From NCBI GenBank assembly GCA_050309705.1, contig JBNRMR010000106.1, positions 1 through 12,750 of the forward strand: DNA of 12,750 nt, given 5' to 3'. Position numbers and translations under genes: made by a program. This stretch comes from JBNRMR01 sp050309705. GTDB lineage: Bacteria; Bacillota; Clostridia; Christensenellales; UBA1750. Positions 1-6,475 of the stretch are shown piece by piece. The notes beneath the pieces are model-generated. The model made no database searches. It was not told the origin of the DNA and saw only the letters and a program-made list of their open reading frames with translations. How positions within the stretch are numbered: the first letter of the stretch is position 1; each line of letters begins with the position of its first letter.

Positions 1-41
1 AAAACTTGACTAAAACTTTAATAAAGCAATTGATAAAGGGT

Positions 42-82
42 CAAGGGGATGAATCCCCTTGCGGGTGCAGGGCGGAGCCCTG
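42..82. repeat. Tandem hairpin pair, REP-like intergenic element
   Basis: Two hairpins lie back to back. The first pairs CAAGGGG (42-48) with CCCCTTG (55-61) around a 6-nt loop. The second pairs CAGGGC (68-73) with GCCCTG (77-82) around GGA. Neither is followed by a T-run on either strand, so they are unlikely to be terminators. Paired short GC-rich palindromes between genes resemble the repetitive extragenic palindromes seen in many Clostridia, but I can see only one copy here, so the repeat status is inference. Confidence 0.45.
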
Positions 83-114
83 TGATAAAACAATATCCCC
101 GCACCGACCAGGCA

Positions 115-148
115 CAAACAAAAAGGGCATCCTTCGATGCCCTTTTTT
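115..148. terminator. Bidirectional intrinsic terminator after clpC
   Basis: A perfect 10-bp stem, AAAGGGCATC (122-131) with GATGCCCTTT (136-145), closes a 4-nt loop CTTC. On the minus strand it is followed by TTTTTGTTTG, and on the plus strand by further Ts to 148. It begins 8 bases beyond the clpC stop codon, so it should end the ctsR-mcsA-mcsB-clpC transcript. It could also stop a transcript arriving from the left of the window. Confidence 0.85.
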
Positions 149-155
149 GAGTTTG

Positions 156-2609
156 CTACTGCTTGGAGAATCTGATCTTTTCTCCATCGCTGTCCACCAG
201 CACCTTGTCGCCGATGGAGACATTGCCTGAGAGTATTTCCTCAGAGAGGTTATCCTCCACCAGCCTTTGAATGGCCCTGCGCAGAGGCCTCGCGCCGTAC
301 TCGGGGTCGAAGCCCTCCTTTGCCAGGTAATCCTTCGCCGCATCCGTCGCGGTGATGAATATCTCCCTTTCGGAAAGGCGCTTTGCCACCTGGTCCATCA
401 TCAGGCTTACAATCTGCCTGGTGTGGCTGCGGTCCAGTGAGTGGAACACGATTATCTCGTCCACGCGGTTTAAGAATTCGGGTCTGAACACTCTTTTCAG
501 CTCCGACAGCACAGTTTCCTTCATTTTCTCATAGCTGGAGGCCGTCTCTCCCTGGGAGGCGCCAAAGCCCAGTGTCTTTCTCTGGGAAATCATCTGCGCG
601 CCGGCATTTGAAGTCATGACCATAACGCAGTTTCTAAAATCCACGGTCCGGCCCTTTGAATCGGTGAGCCTGCCGTCGTCGAGTATCTGCAAAAGTATGT
701 TGAACACATCCGGGTGAGCCTTTTCAATTTCATCCAGCAATATTATGCTGTAGGGCTTTTGGCGAACTTTATCGGTGAGCTGGCCGCCCTCGTCGTGGCC
801 GACATAGCCCGGGGGGGAGCCGATCATCCTTGAAACGGAGTGCTTTTCCATGTACTCGCTCATGTCTATGCGTATAACGGAGTTTTCATCCCCGAAGAGC
901 GCCTCGCCCAGGGCCTTGCACAGCTCCGTCTTTCCAACGCCGGTTGGCCCCAGGAACAAGAACGAGCCGATGGGTCTCTTTGGATCCTTAAGGCCTGCCA
1001 TGGCCCGGCGTATTGCCTTTGATACCGCCGTGACTGCCTCGTCCTGGCCGATAACTCTGCCGTGCAAAGTATCTTCCAGGTTCAAAAGCCGCTTGCTCTC
1101 GTCCTCTGTCAGCTTTGTCACCGGGATGCCCGTCCAGCTGGACACAATCTCAGCGATCTCCTCCTCGCCCACATTGCCGTTTTCGTTGCCCTTTTTATCC
1201 TCCCAGGCCTTGCGCATATCGGCCATTTCCGCCTGCACCTTGGCCTCATCGTCACGAAGGCTTGCAGCCTTTTCAAAGTTCTGCGTCTGAACGGCCTCCT
1301 CCTTTTCGGTGCGTATCTGGGCAAGCTTATCCTCCAATGCCTTCATATCCGGAGGAGCGATATATGAATTGATCCTAACCCTTGAGGCCGCCTCGTCGAT
1401 CAGGTCGATGGCCTTGTCAGGCAGGAAACGGTCGGTGATGTAGCGGGTTGAAAGCGTCACCGCCGCCTTTATGGCCTCGTCGGTTATGCGCACCTTATGG
1501 TGTGCCTCATAGCGGTCGCGAAGGCCGTTTAAAATTTCGATGCTCTCCTCGTCAGTGGGCTCGCCCACTGTCACGGGCTGGAACCTGCGCTCCAACGCAG
1601 CATCCTTTTCAAAATGCTTGCGGTACTCGTCCAAGGTGGTGGCGCCTATGCACTGCATTTCTCCTCTTGCAAGTGCAGGTTTCAATATATTCGCCGCATC
1701 AATGGCGCCCTCAGCCCCGCCGGCCCCCACGATGGTGTGGATTTCATCGATAAAGAGTATCGTGTTGCCGTCCTGCTGAAGCTCCTTCATGGCGTTTTTC
1801 AGCCGGTCCTCAAACTCACCGCGATATTTCGTGCCTGCCACCATGCCTGCAAGGTCAAGGGTGAACACACGCTTTCCCTTCAAAAGCTCAGGTATGTCGC
1901 CGTCAATTATGCGCTGGGCAAGGCCCTCCACCACGGCGGATTTGCCCACGCCCGGCTCGCCGATGAGCACCGGATTGTTCTTCGTGCGCCGGGAAAGTAT
2001 CTGCACAATGCGCTCTATCTCCTTTTGCCTGCCAATGACCGGGTCCAGCTTGCCTTCCCTGGCGGCCTGTGTCAGATCCCTGCCGTACTGGTCCAGGGTC
2101 TTTGCCGATGAGCCCTCCTGCCTGTTTTCGCCGCCGGGACCTGCTCCCGGACCGGGCTGGGGGCCTCCGGGTCTCCTCATCTGGGCGGACATGGCCTCGC
2201 GGCTGCGCTCCACATCCACGCCAATTTCGCTCAGCGCCCTGCAAGCAATGCCGTCCTTCTCTGAAAGCAGAGCCAGGAATATATGCTCGGCGCCAATGTA
2301 GTTGTGGCCCAGGTTCACTGCCTCAGCGCCGGCCTTTTCAAGAACCCGCTTCGTTCTGGGTGTATAGGAAATGCCTTTGGCGGGATCGAACTCCTGCTGG
2401 CCCACCATGCCGATGATTGCCTTTCGAAGGTCGTCCGCGGCGATCTGACCGCCGCCCATGGCGATGTCCATGCCGCTTGCAGTTTCCTTGATTATGCCCA
2501 GAAGAACATGCTCGGTTCCAATATAGTTATGCCCCATGCTGCGCGCTTCCTCGGCGGCATATTTAAGGCAGCGCTGTGCGCTCTGTGTAAATCTCTGCGG
2601 AAATGCCAT
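156..2609 (-). CDS. clpC: ATP-dependent Clp protease ATP-binding subunit ClpC (Hsp100 unfoldase)
   Basis: A cytoplasmic AAA+ unfoldase that feeds marked or misfolded proteins into ClpP. The 817 residues match the usual ClpC length of about 810-820. Visible in order: two N-terminal Clp_N repeats (about 3-145; GHNYIG at 26 and 101), a Gly/Pro-rich linker (147-160), NBD1 with Walker A GEPGVGKS (217-224) and Walker B ILFIDE (284-289), a middle domain with a UVR-type helix pair (about 428-465), and NBD2 with Walker A GPTGVGKT (554-561), Walker B ILLDE (623-627) and arginine finger region YGARPLRR (771-778). The LGFG loop (680-683) is the ClpP-docking element, so this is a protease partner and not a ClpB-type disaggregase. 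The ATG follows AGGAG by 9 nt. It is the last gene of the CtsR operon, 53 nt after mcsB, with no separate CtsR site in that gap. In Bacillus radA follows; here a terminator does. Confidence 0.97.
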   Translation of the reverse strand: MAFPQRFTQSAQRCLKYAAEEARSMGHNYIGTEHVLLGIIKETASGMDIAMGGGQIAADDLRKAIIGMVGQQEFDPAKGISYTPRTKRVLEKAGAEAVNLGHNYIGAEHIFLALLSEKDGIACRALSEIGVDVERSREAMSAQMRRPGGPQPGPGAGPGGENRQEGSSAKTLDQYGRDLTQAAREGKLDPVIGRQKEIERIVQILSRRTKNNPVLIGEPGVGKSAVVEGLAQRIIDGDIPELLKGKRVFTLDLAGMVAGTKYRGEFEDRLKNAMKELQQDGNTILFIDEIHTIVGAGGAEGAIDAANILKPALARGEMQCIGATTLDEYRKHFEKDAALERRFQPVTVGEPTDEESIEILNGLRDRYEAHHKVRITDEAIKAAVTLSTRYITDRFLPDKAIDLIDEAASRVRINSYIAPPDMKALEDKLAQIRTEKEEAVQTQNFEKAASLRDDEAKVQAEMADMRKAWEDKKGNENGNVGEEEIAEIVSSWTGIPVTKLTEDESKRLLNLEDTLHGRVIGQDEAVTAVSKAIRRAMAGLKDPKRPIGSFLFLGPTGVGKTELCKALGEALFGDENSVIRIDMSEYMEKHSVSRMIGSPPGYVGHDEGGQLTDKVRQKPYSIILLDEIEKAHPDVFNILLQILDDGRLTDSKGRTVDFRNCVMVMTSNAGAQMISQRKTLGFGASQGETASSYEKMKETVLSELKRVFRPEFLNRVDEIIVFHSLDRSHTRQIVSLMMDQVAKRLSEREIFITATDAAKDYLAKEGFDPEYGARPLRRAIQRLVEDNLSEEILSGNVSIGDKVLVDSDGEKIRFSKQ

Positions 2610-2662
2610 TTATATCAACTCCTGTTTTCTTTATTTTATATTGGCCTTAAGCCGGTCATATA

Positions 2663-3739
2663 TCAATCGGTTTCTCCCGACAATATCAGTTTTGTGCATT
2701 CGGCCCTGAAAATATCCCTCTGGTTCGCCGTCATCTCTCTTTTAGCCCTCCGGATCAGTTCCGCGGGCTGCAATAGCAAAAGCGAATCAGCCGTGCGGGT
2801 GTCAATTTCGTCTATCATGCCCAGGCTCACGCCAAGGCGCACATCCGACCAGAGCTGCAAAAGCTCCTGAGAGCCCAGCTTGTGGGCATAGCGTAAAATG
2901 CCGTAGGAGCGCAGAAGTTTGTCGCGTATCTGGTCCTCGTTGTGCTCCATCAACATCTCGCGGGCGCTTTGCTCCTTGTCGATCACCTGCATGGCGATCT
3001 CCTCCAGTGCGCGCAGAGTGTCGGCTTCGCTCCTGCCCAAAGTCACCTGGTTGCTGATCTGGTATATGCTTCCGAAGGCCCTGCTGCCTTCGCCATAAAA
3101 GCCCCTGACAGTCATGCCCAGCCTTCCCACAGCCTGGCCAATGGCCTCCACCTGGCCCAGCATGGTTAGCGTCGGCAGATGCAGCATGAAGGACGCCCTC
3201 ATTCCCGTGCCCACATTGGTGGGACAGGCCGTCAAATAGCCATACTTTTCGCTGAAAGCGTACCTTTCGCTCCGCGCGATTATATCATCTGCCTGGGACG
3301 CCAGAGCGTATGCCTTGTCAAGCTCGCAGCCGTCCATAATGGCCTGTATCCGCAGATGATCCTCCTCACAGATCATTATGCTGATGTTCTTTTCCTTGCT
3401 TAAAAGCACTGCGCCCCTGTCCACATGCTTTAAAAGGTCAGGGCTTACCAGATGCTTTTCAACCAGAGCATTGTTTTCGGCGGGGGTGTTGCTCTTGAGG
3501 AATATCAAAGAGAAATCGTTGCTCATCGACGATTTTGCAATGGCCGACGCTGCTCTGTCCACCACTTCCCCCGCCTGCTCGGGGTTTAATCTGTTGGGGA
3601 AAGGCATTCCCTCAAAGTTTCTGGCCAGCCTGATCCTGGTGGAAAGAACCATCTGCTCGCATCTGCATTTGTCATAGCTTGAGTGATGGCCGCTTTCCTG
3701 GTTTTCATCACGCCTGTCTTCGTCCTCGCGTGCGCTCAC
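2663..3739 (-). CDS. mcsB: Protein arginine kinase McsB
   Basis: Phosphorylates arginine side chains on proteins. This inactivates CtsR and tags damaged proteins for ClpC-ClpP. It belongs to the phosphagen (guanidino) kinase fold. Numbering from the upstream ATG (360 residues): STRIRLARN (35-43, nucleotide-binding arginines), NTPAENN (86-92), the catalytic loop CEEDHLRI (126-133), CPTNVGTGMRAS (174-185, the conserved cysteine and arginine), and RGFYGEGS (214-221). The C-terminal part, about 270-350, corresponds to the phosphoarginine-sensing domain. Start choice: an ATG at 3745 overlaps the mcsA stop (ATGA) but sits only 1 nt from the ribosome site GGAGG, whereas an in-frame GTG two codons on (3739) has 7-nt spacing, so I place the start there. 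The first 30 or so residues are very polar and charged (DEDRRDENQESGHH) and contain CRC, unlike the short N-terminus I remember from Bacillus McsB. Confidence 0.95.
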   Translation of the reverse strand: MSAREDEDRRDENQESGHHSSYDKCRCEQMVLSTRIRLARNFEGMPFPNRLNPEQAGEVVDRAASAIAKSSMSNDFSLIFLKSNTPAENNALVEKHLVSPDLLKHVDRGAVLLSKEKNISIMICEEDHLRIQAIMDGCELDKAYALASQADDIIARSERYAFSEKYGYLTACPTNVGTGMRASFMLHLPTLTMLGQVEAIGQAVGRLGMTVRGFYGEGSRAFGSIYQISNQVTLGRSEADTLRALEEIAMQVIDKEQSAREMLMEHNEDQIRDKLLRSYGILRYAHKLGSQELLQLWSDVRLGVSLGMIDEIDTRTADSLLLLQPAELIRRAKREMTANQRDIFRAECTKLILSGETD

Positions 3740-3741
3740 AT

Positions 3742-4245
3742 TCATTCCTCCTTTGCCAGTTCCTTTATCTCGTCGCGGTACACAGCCGCCTTCTCATATT
3801 CTTCCTTAGCTATCGCCTCGTCCAGCTTGCGCTTCAAGGCATCCAGTTCGCTTGCTTCAGCTTTCACAGTCATTTCAGGCGTTGCCTGTGCTTGCCTGCC
3901 AACGGGCGCTTTACCCTCGTGCAAGGTCTTTCCATGGATTTTCTTCAGCATGGGCAAAAGCTCTTTTTCAAAGGCATCATAGCAAGCTGGGCATCCCAAT
4001 AGCCCGCCGTGCCTAAAACTTTTCAGCTCCATGCCGCAGCTCGGGCAGGATATTGTCTGAACCGGCATATCCCCGGTTTGCTGCAAAAACCCTTTCAGCA
4101 AGTCGCTGAATGAGAAATGCCCCGCCATCTGCTCGCTTTCGTCGGACCAGCATGCCGCGCAATAGCTTTTCTCCGTCATAAAGCCGTTCACAACTGTCTT
4201 TGCCCTTACAGTTGCCGTGTTCTTTCCACATTTTTCACATAACAT
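3742..4245 (-). CDS. mcsA: McsA, zinc-finger activator of McsB (UVR-motif protein)
   Basis: McsA binds McsB and stimulates its arginine-kinase activity. The 167 residues contain two four-cysteine zinc sites: C3/C6 with C29/C32 and C67/C70 with C85/C88. Between the second site and the tail is the family motif IHGKTLHEGKAP (103-114). The C-terminus is a UVR coiled coil (about 133-165: DALKRKLDEAIAKEEYEKAA), as in UvrB/UvrC. Length and order match Bacillus McsA, including the all-cysteine zinc sites. The ATG has GGGAGG 8 nt upstream. The gene lies 29 nt after ctsR and abuts mcsB, whose translation is probably coupled through the shared ribosome-site region. A UVR motif also occurs in the ClpC middle domain of this operon. 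Confidence 0.95.
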   Translation of the reverse strand: MLCEKCGKNTATVRAKTVVNGFMTEKSYCAACWSDESEQMAGHFSFSDLLKGFLQQTGDMPVQTISCPSCGMELKSFRHGGLLGCPACYDAFEKELLPMLKKIHGKTLHEGKAPVGRQAQATPEMTVKAEASELDALKRKLDEAIAKEEYEKAAVYRDEIKELAKEE

Positions 4246-4274
4246 TTTTCATCCCTCCCGGTTGTCTCTTCCGG

Positions 4275-4748
4275 CTAAGTCTTACCGCTGCTTTTCGTGA
4301 CCAGCGATATCAACATACTTCGCATTATGTTGGCTCTTAGAATATCCTTTGAGTTTACAGGCAAATTTATTGCCTCCTCTGAAACGGCCGCCCGCATCAG
4401 CCTTGCCTCGCTTTCGGTGACTATCTCCCGCTCGACCAAAGCGCTTATCATCGCTTCGGCGGAGCTAAGGCGCAATTTCCCTTCAATATGGCCTATTAGC
4501 GCCATTATAAAGGGGCACTGATCTCCGTCGCTCATCATTCTTATAATGCGCACATAGCCCGAGCCACCCCTGCGGCTTTCGATTATATAGCCGTGTTTAG
4601 GCGAAAAGCGGGTGGCCAGAACATAGTTTATCTGCGAAGGCGCGCAGCCGAAATATGCCGCCAGCTCGTTTCTTTTCACCTCAAGCTCGCTATCAGAGTC
4701 GCTCATCATGTCCTTTATAAACTGTTCTATGCTATCCGACAAAGGCAT
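4275..4748 (-). CDS. ctsR: Transcriptional repressor CtsR (class III heat-shock regulator)
   Basis: A dimeric winged-helix repressor of the clp/mcs heat-shock genes. The N-terminal DNA-binding domain carries the family signature around SQINYVLATRF and YIIESRRGGSGYVRI; the glycine-rich beta-wing RRGGSG is the temperature-sensing and DNA-contacting element and contains the arginines McsB targets. The C-terminal half (about 95-150, helical) is the dimerisation and degradation domain. Start choice: AAGGAAGTGAT on the minus strand is a near-perfect complement to the 16S rRNA tail and lies 8 nt, counted from its core, before the ATG at 4748, giving 157 residues beginning MPLSDSIEQF. In-frame GTG (4757) and ATG (4754) lie inside that ribosome site and are less likely. 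First gene of its operon, probably autoregulated through the operator at 4795-4811. Confidence 0.95.
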   Translation of the reverse strand: MPLSDSIEQFIKDMMSDSDSELEVKRNELAAYFGCAPSQINYVLATRFSPKHGYIIESRRGGSGYVRIIRMMSDGDQCPFIMALIGHIEGKLRLSSAEAMISALVEREIVTESEARLMRAAVSEEAINLPVNSKDILRANIMRSMLISLVTKSSGKT

Positions 4749-4794
4749 ATTCATCACTTCCTTTGCTAACTATTATAAAAAGCTGGCCAACCGT

Positions 4795-4811
4795 CCTGAC
4801 CATCTCTGACC
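4795..4811 (-). promoter_or_regulatory. CtsR operator (heptad direct repeat)
   Basis: On the minus strand the sequence reads GGTCAGA GAT GGTCAGG: two heptads in direct repeat separated by 3 nt. This matches the established CtsR recognition pattern (A/GGTCAAA-NAN-A/GGTCAAA) with a G in place of one A in each heptad and a variant last base. It begins 2 nt downstream of the -10 hexamer, so bound CtsR would sit over the transcription start of its own operon. Confidence 0.88.
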
Positions 4812-4813
4812 TT

Positions 4814-4841
4814 ATTATATCATATGCACTTTTAATGTCAA
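4814..4841 (-). promoter_or_regulatory. Sigma-A promoter of the ctsR-mcsA-mcsB-clpC operon
   Basis: On the minus strand TTGACA (4841-4836) and TATAAT (4819-4814) are both perfect hexamers, with a 16-nt spacer. The expected start is near 4807, about 60 nt before the ctsR start codon and inside the CtsR operator. I see no CIRCE element or sigma-B type box here, so CtsR appears to be the only heat-shock regulator visible. Confidence 0.88.
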
Positions 4842-4921
4842 TAGTTAGTGAGGTTTTTTTCATAGCCCGTACTTTTACCACCATTTTATTGGTATATTCA
4901 GGGTTTGTTGCGCCTTTTTCG

Positions 4922-4951
4922 TTGATATATCTCATTGAGATATGATATAAT
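4922..4951 (+). promoter_or_regulatory. Sigma-A promoter of the SPFH/zinc-ribbon operon
   Basis: TTGATA (4922-4927) and a perfect TATAAT (4946-4951) are separated by 18 nt. The expected start is near 4958, leaving an AT-rich leader of about 67 nt before the ATG at 5025. It is divergent from the ctsR promoter; the two -35 elements lie about 80 bp apart. Confidence 0.7.
4927..4943. promoter_or_regulatory. 17-bp perfect palindrome in promoter spacer, putative operator
   Basis: ATATCTCA (4927-4934), a central T, and TGAGATAT (4936-4943) form a perfect 8-bp inverted repeat filling almost the whole region between -35 and -10. A binding protein here would directly control RNA polymerase access. The size and dyad symmetry suit a dimeric helix-turn-helix regulator. 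Which protein binds is unknown; the XRE-family protein encoded at 7777-8499 is the nearest candidate, by proximity only. Confidence 0.55.
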
Positions 4952-5024
4952 TGAAATAGCAAAATATATTTTATATTAAGCTTCATTCCAAAATATATAC
5001 ATGATTATCTAAGGAGGACACGAA

Positions 5025-6437
5025 ATGGGTTTGTTAAAAGCAGGCATAGGCGCCCTCAGCGGGGTGTTAGCCGACCAATGGCGCGACTATTTCTACTGCG
5101 AATCTATCCCTGAAGAGGTTTTGGTGACCAAGGGTCAAAAGCGAGTGAACTCCCGCAGATCCTCCAATACCAAGGGCGAAGAAAACGTAATCAGCAACGG
5201 CTCCATTGTCGCGATAAACGAAGGTCAGTTCATGATAATCGTGGATCAGGGCAAGATCGTTGAATTTTCTGATGAGCCCGGCCAATTCGTCTACGACACC
5301 AGCTCTGAGCCCAGCCTTTTTTATGGCAGCTTCGGCGAATCGCTTCTGGAATCCTTCAAGAACGTGGGCAAGCGTTTCTCCTTCGGCGGCGACGCAGGCA
5401 AGGACCAGCGCGTTTATTACTTCAACAAAAAAGAGATAATGGGCAACAAATACGGCACGCCCAACCCCGTTCCCTTCCGGGTGGTGGACAAGAACATCGG
5501 CCTTGACATCGATATTTCCATCCGCTGCCACGGCGAATATTCATACCGCATAATTGATCCTCTTCTTTTCTATACCAACGTTTCCGGAAACGTCCAGGAT
5601 GACTTCAAGCGCGCGCGCATCGACAGCCAGCTCAAAACCGAGCTCATGACCGCCCTTCAGCCCGCCTTTGCAAAAATTTCCGCCATGGGCATACGCTACA
5701 GCAGCCTGCCCGGCCACACCATCGAGATGTCCGAGGCCCTGAACGAGGTCCTCTCCCAGAAATGGTCGCAGCTTCGCGGAATCGCCATTGCTTCCTTCGG
5801 TGTCAGCTCCGTTAAGGCCTCCGATGAAGACGAGAACATGATCAAGCAGCTCCAGCGCAGCGCTGTGATGCGCGATCCCACCATGGCGGCAGCAAGCCTT
5901 GTGGGCGCCCAGAGCGAGGCCATGGTTCACGCCGCAAAAAACCAGGGCGCAGGGCCAATGATGGCCTTTGCCGGCATGAATATGGCCCAGGGTGCAGGTG
6001 GCATGAACGCCGGGCAGCTTTTCGCGATGGGCCAGCAGCAGCCACAAACGCAGCAGGCGCAAAGCCCGCAGCAGGGCGGATGGGCCTGCGAATGCGGCAA
6101 GGAAAACACCGGCAGGTTCTGCGCAGAGTGCGGCAAGCCGAAGCCGGAGCCAAAGCCAGCCGAAGGGCAGTGGGCCTGCTCCTGTGGAGCAAGCAACACC
6201 GGAAAGTTCTGCGCCGAGTGCGGAAGCCCAAAGCCTGCCGAAAAAGATGGCTGGGCATGTGAGTGCGGAGCCCAGAACAAGGGCCGCTTCTGCCCCCAGT
6301 GCGGCAAACCAAAGCCAGCCGGTGAAAAGACATACCAGTGTGACAAATGCGGCTGGGAGCCTGATGATAAGCAGAACCCGCCGAAGTTCTGCCCCGAATG
6401 CGGCGACATATTCGACGAGGGTGACGCCTCCTCTTAG
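5025..6437 (+). CDS. SPFH-domain protein with four C-terminal zinc ribbons (YdjI-like)
   Basis: 470 residues. Residues about 20-290 are an SPFH/band-7-like domain of the 'virion core protein' type seen in Bacillus YdjI (DYFYCESIPEEVLVTKGQKR near the start, FRVVDKNIGLDIDISIRCHG at 151-170). Residues about 300-350 are a low-complexity Met/Gly/Ala/Gln linker. Then come four zinc-ribbon units at about 353-374, 383-404, 410-431 and 437-463. The first three share W-A-C-x-C-G-x7-F-C-x2-C-G and are near-copies separated by KPKP-type linkers; the fourth is divergent (CDKC and CPEC). No signal peptide or obvious membrane helix. AAGGAGG lies 7 nt before the ATG. The next gene follows after 38 nt. Bacillus YdjI works with YdjG and YdjH to bring PspA to the membrane under envelope stress; transferring that role here is inference. 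The extra ribbons make it longer than YdjI. Confidence 0.85.
   Translation: MGLLKAGIGALSGVLADQWRDYFYCESIPEEVLVTKGQKRVNSRRSSNTKGEENVISNGSIVAINEGQFMIIVDQGKIVEFSDEPGQFVYDTSSEPSLFYGSFGESLLESFKNVGKRFSFGGDAGKDQRVYYFNKKEIMGNKYGTPNPVPFRVVDKNIGLDIDISIRCHGEYSYRIIDPLLFYTNVSGNVQDDFKRARIDSQLKTELMTALQPAFAKISAMGIRYSSLPGHTIEMSEALNEVLSQKWSQLRGIAIASFGVSSVKASDEDENMIKQLQRSAVMRDPTMAAASLVGAQSEAMVHAAKNQGAGPMMAFAGMNMAQGAGGMNAGQLFAMGQQQPQTQQAQSPQQGGWACECGKENTGRFCAECGKPKPEPKPAEGQWACSCGASNTGKFCAECGSPKPAEKDGWACECGAQNKGRFCPQCGKPKPAGEKTYQCDKCGWEPDDKQNPPKFCPECGDIFDEGDASS
6081..6320 (+). repeat. In-frame tandem repeats encoding zinc ribbons 1-3
   Basis: Three near-repeated coding units start at about 6081, 6171 and 6252, so the periods are about 90 and 81 bp. 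Each encodes W-A-C-x-C-G, a short variable stretch, F-C-x2-C-G and a KPKP-type spacer. The similarity extends to DNA level (for example TGCGGCAAGCCGAAGCC and TGCGGCAAACCAAAGCC). The unequal period comes from spacer length. The pattern suggests duplication inside the gene and could vary in copy number between strains. Confidence 0.8.
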
Positions 6438-6475
6438 CATGAAAGACCGTTGTTTAAGCTTGGGAGGGCATTGAA

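Noticed and set aside
4732..4986. Minus-strand open frame of 84 codons spanning the intergenic region into ctsR
   Set aside because: It covers both divergent promoters and the CtsR operator and overlaps the start of ctsR in another frame; AT-rich chance frame.
4758..5024. CIRCE (HrcA) element in the ctsR upstream region
   Set aside because: No TTAGCACTC/GAGTGCTAA inverted repeat is present; only the CtsR heptads are seen.
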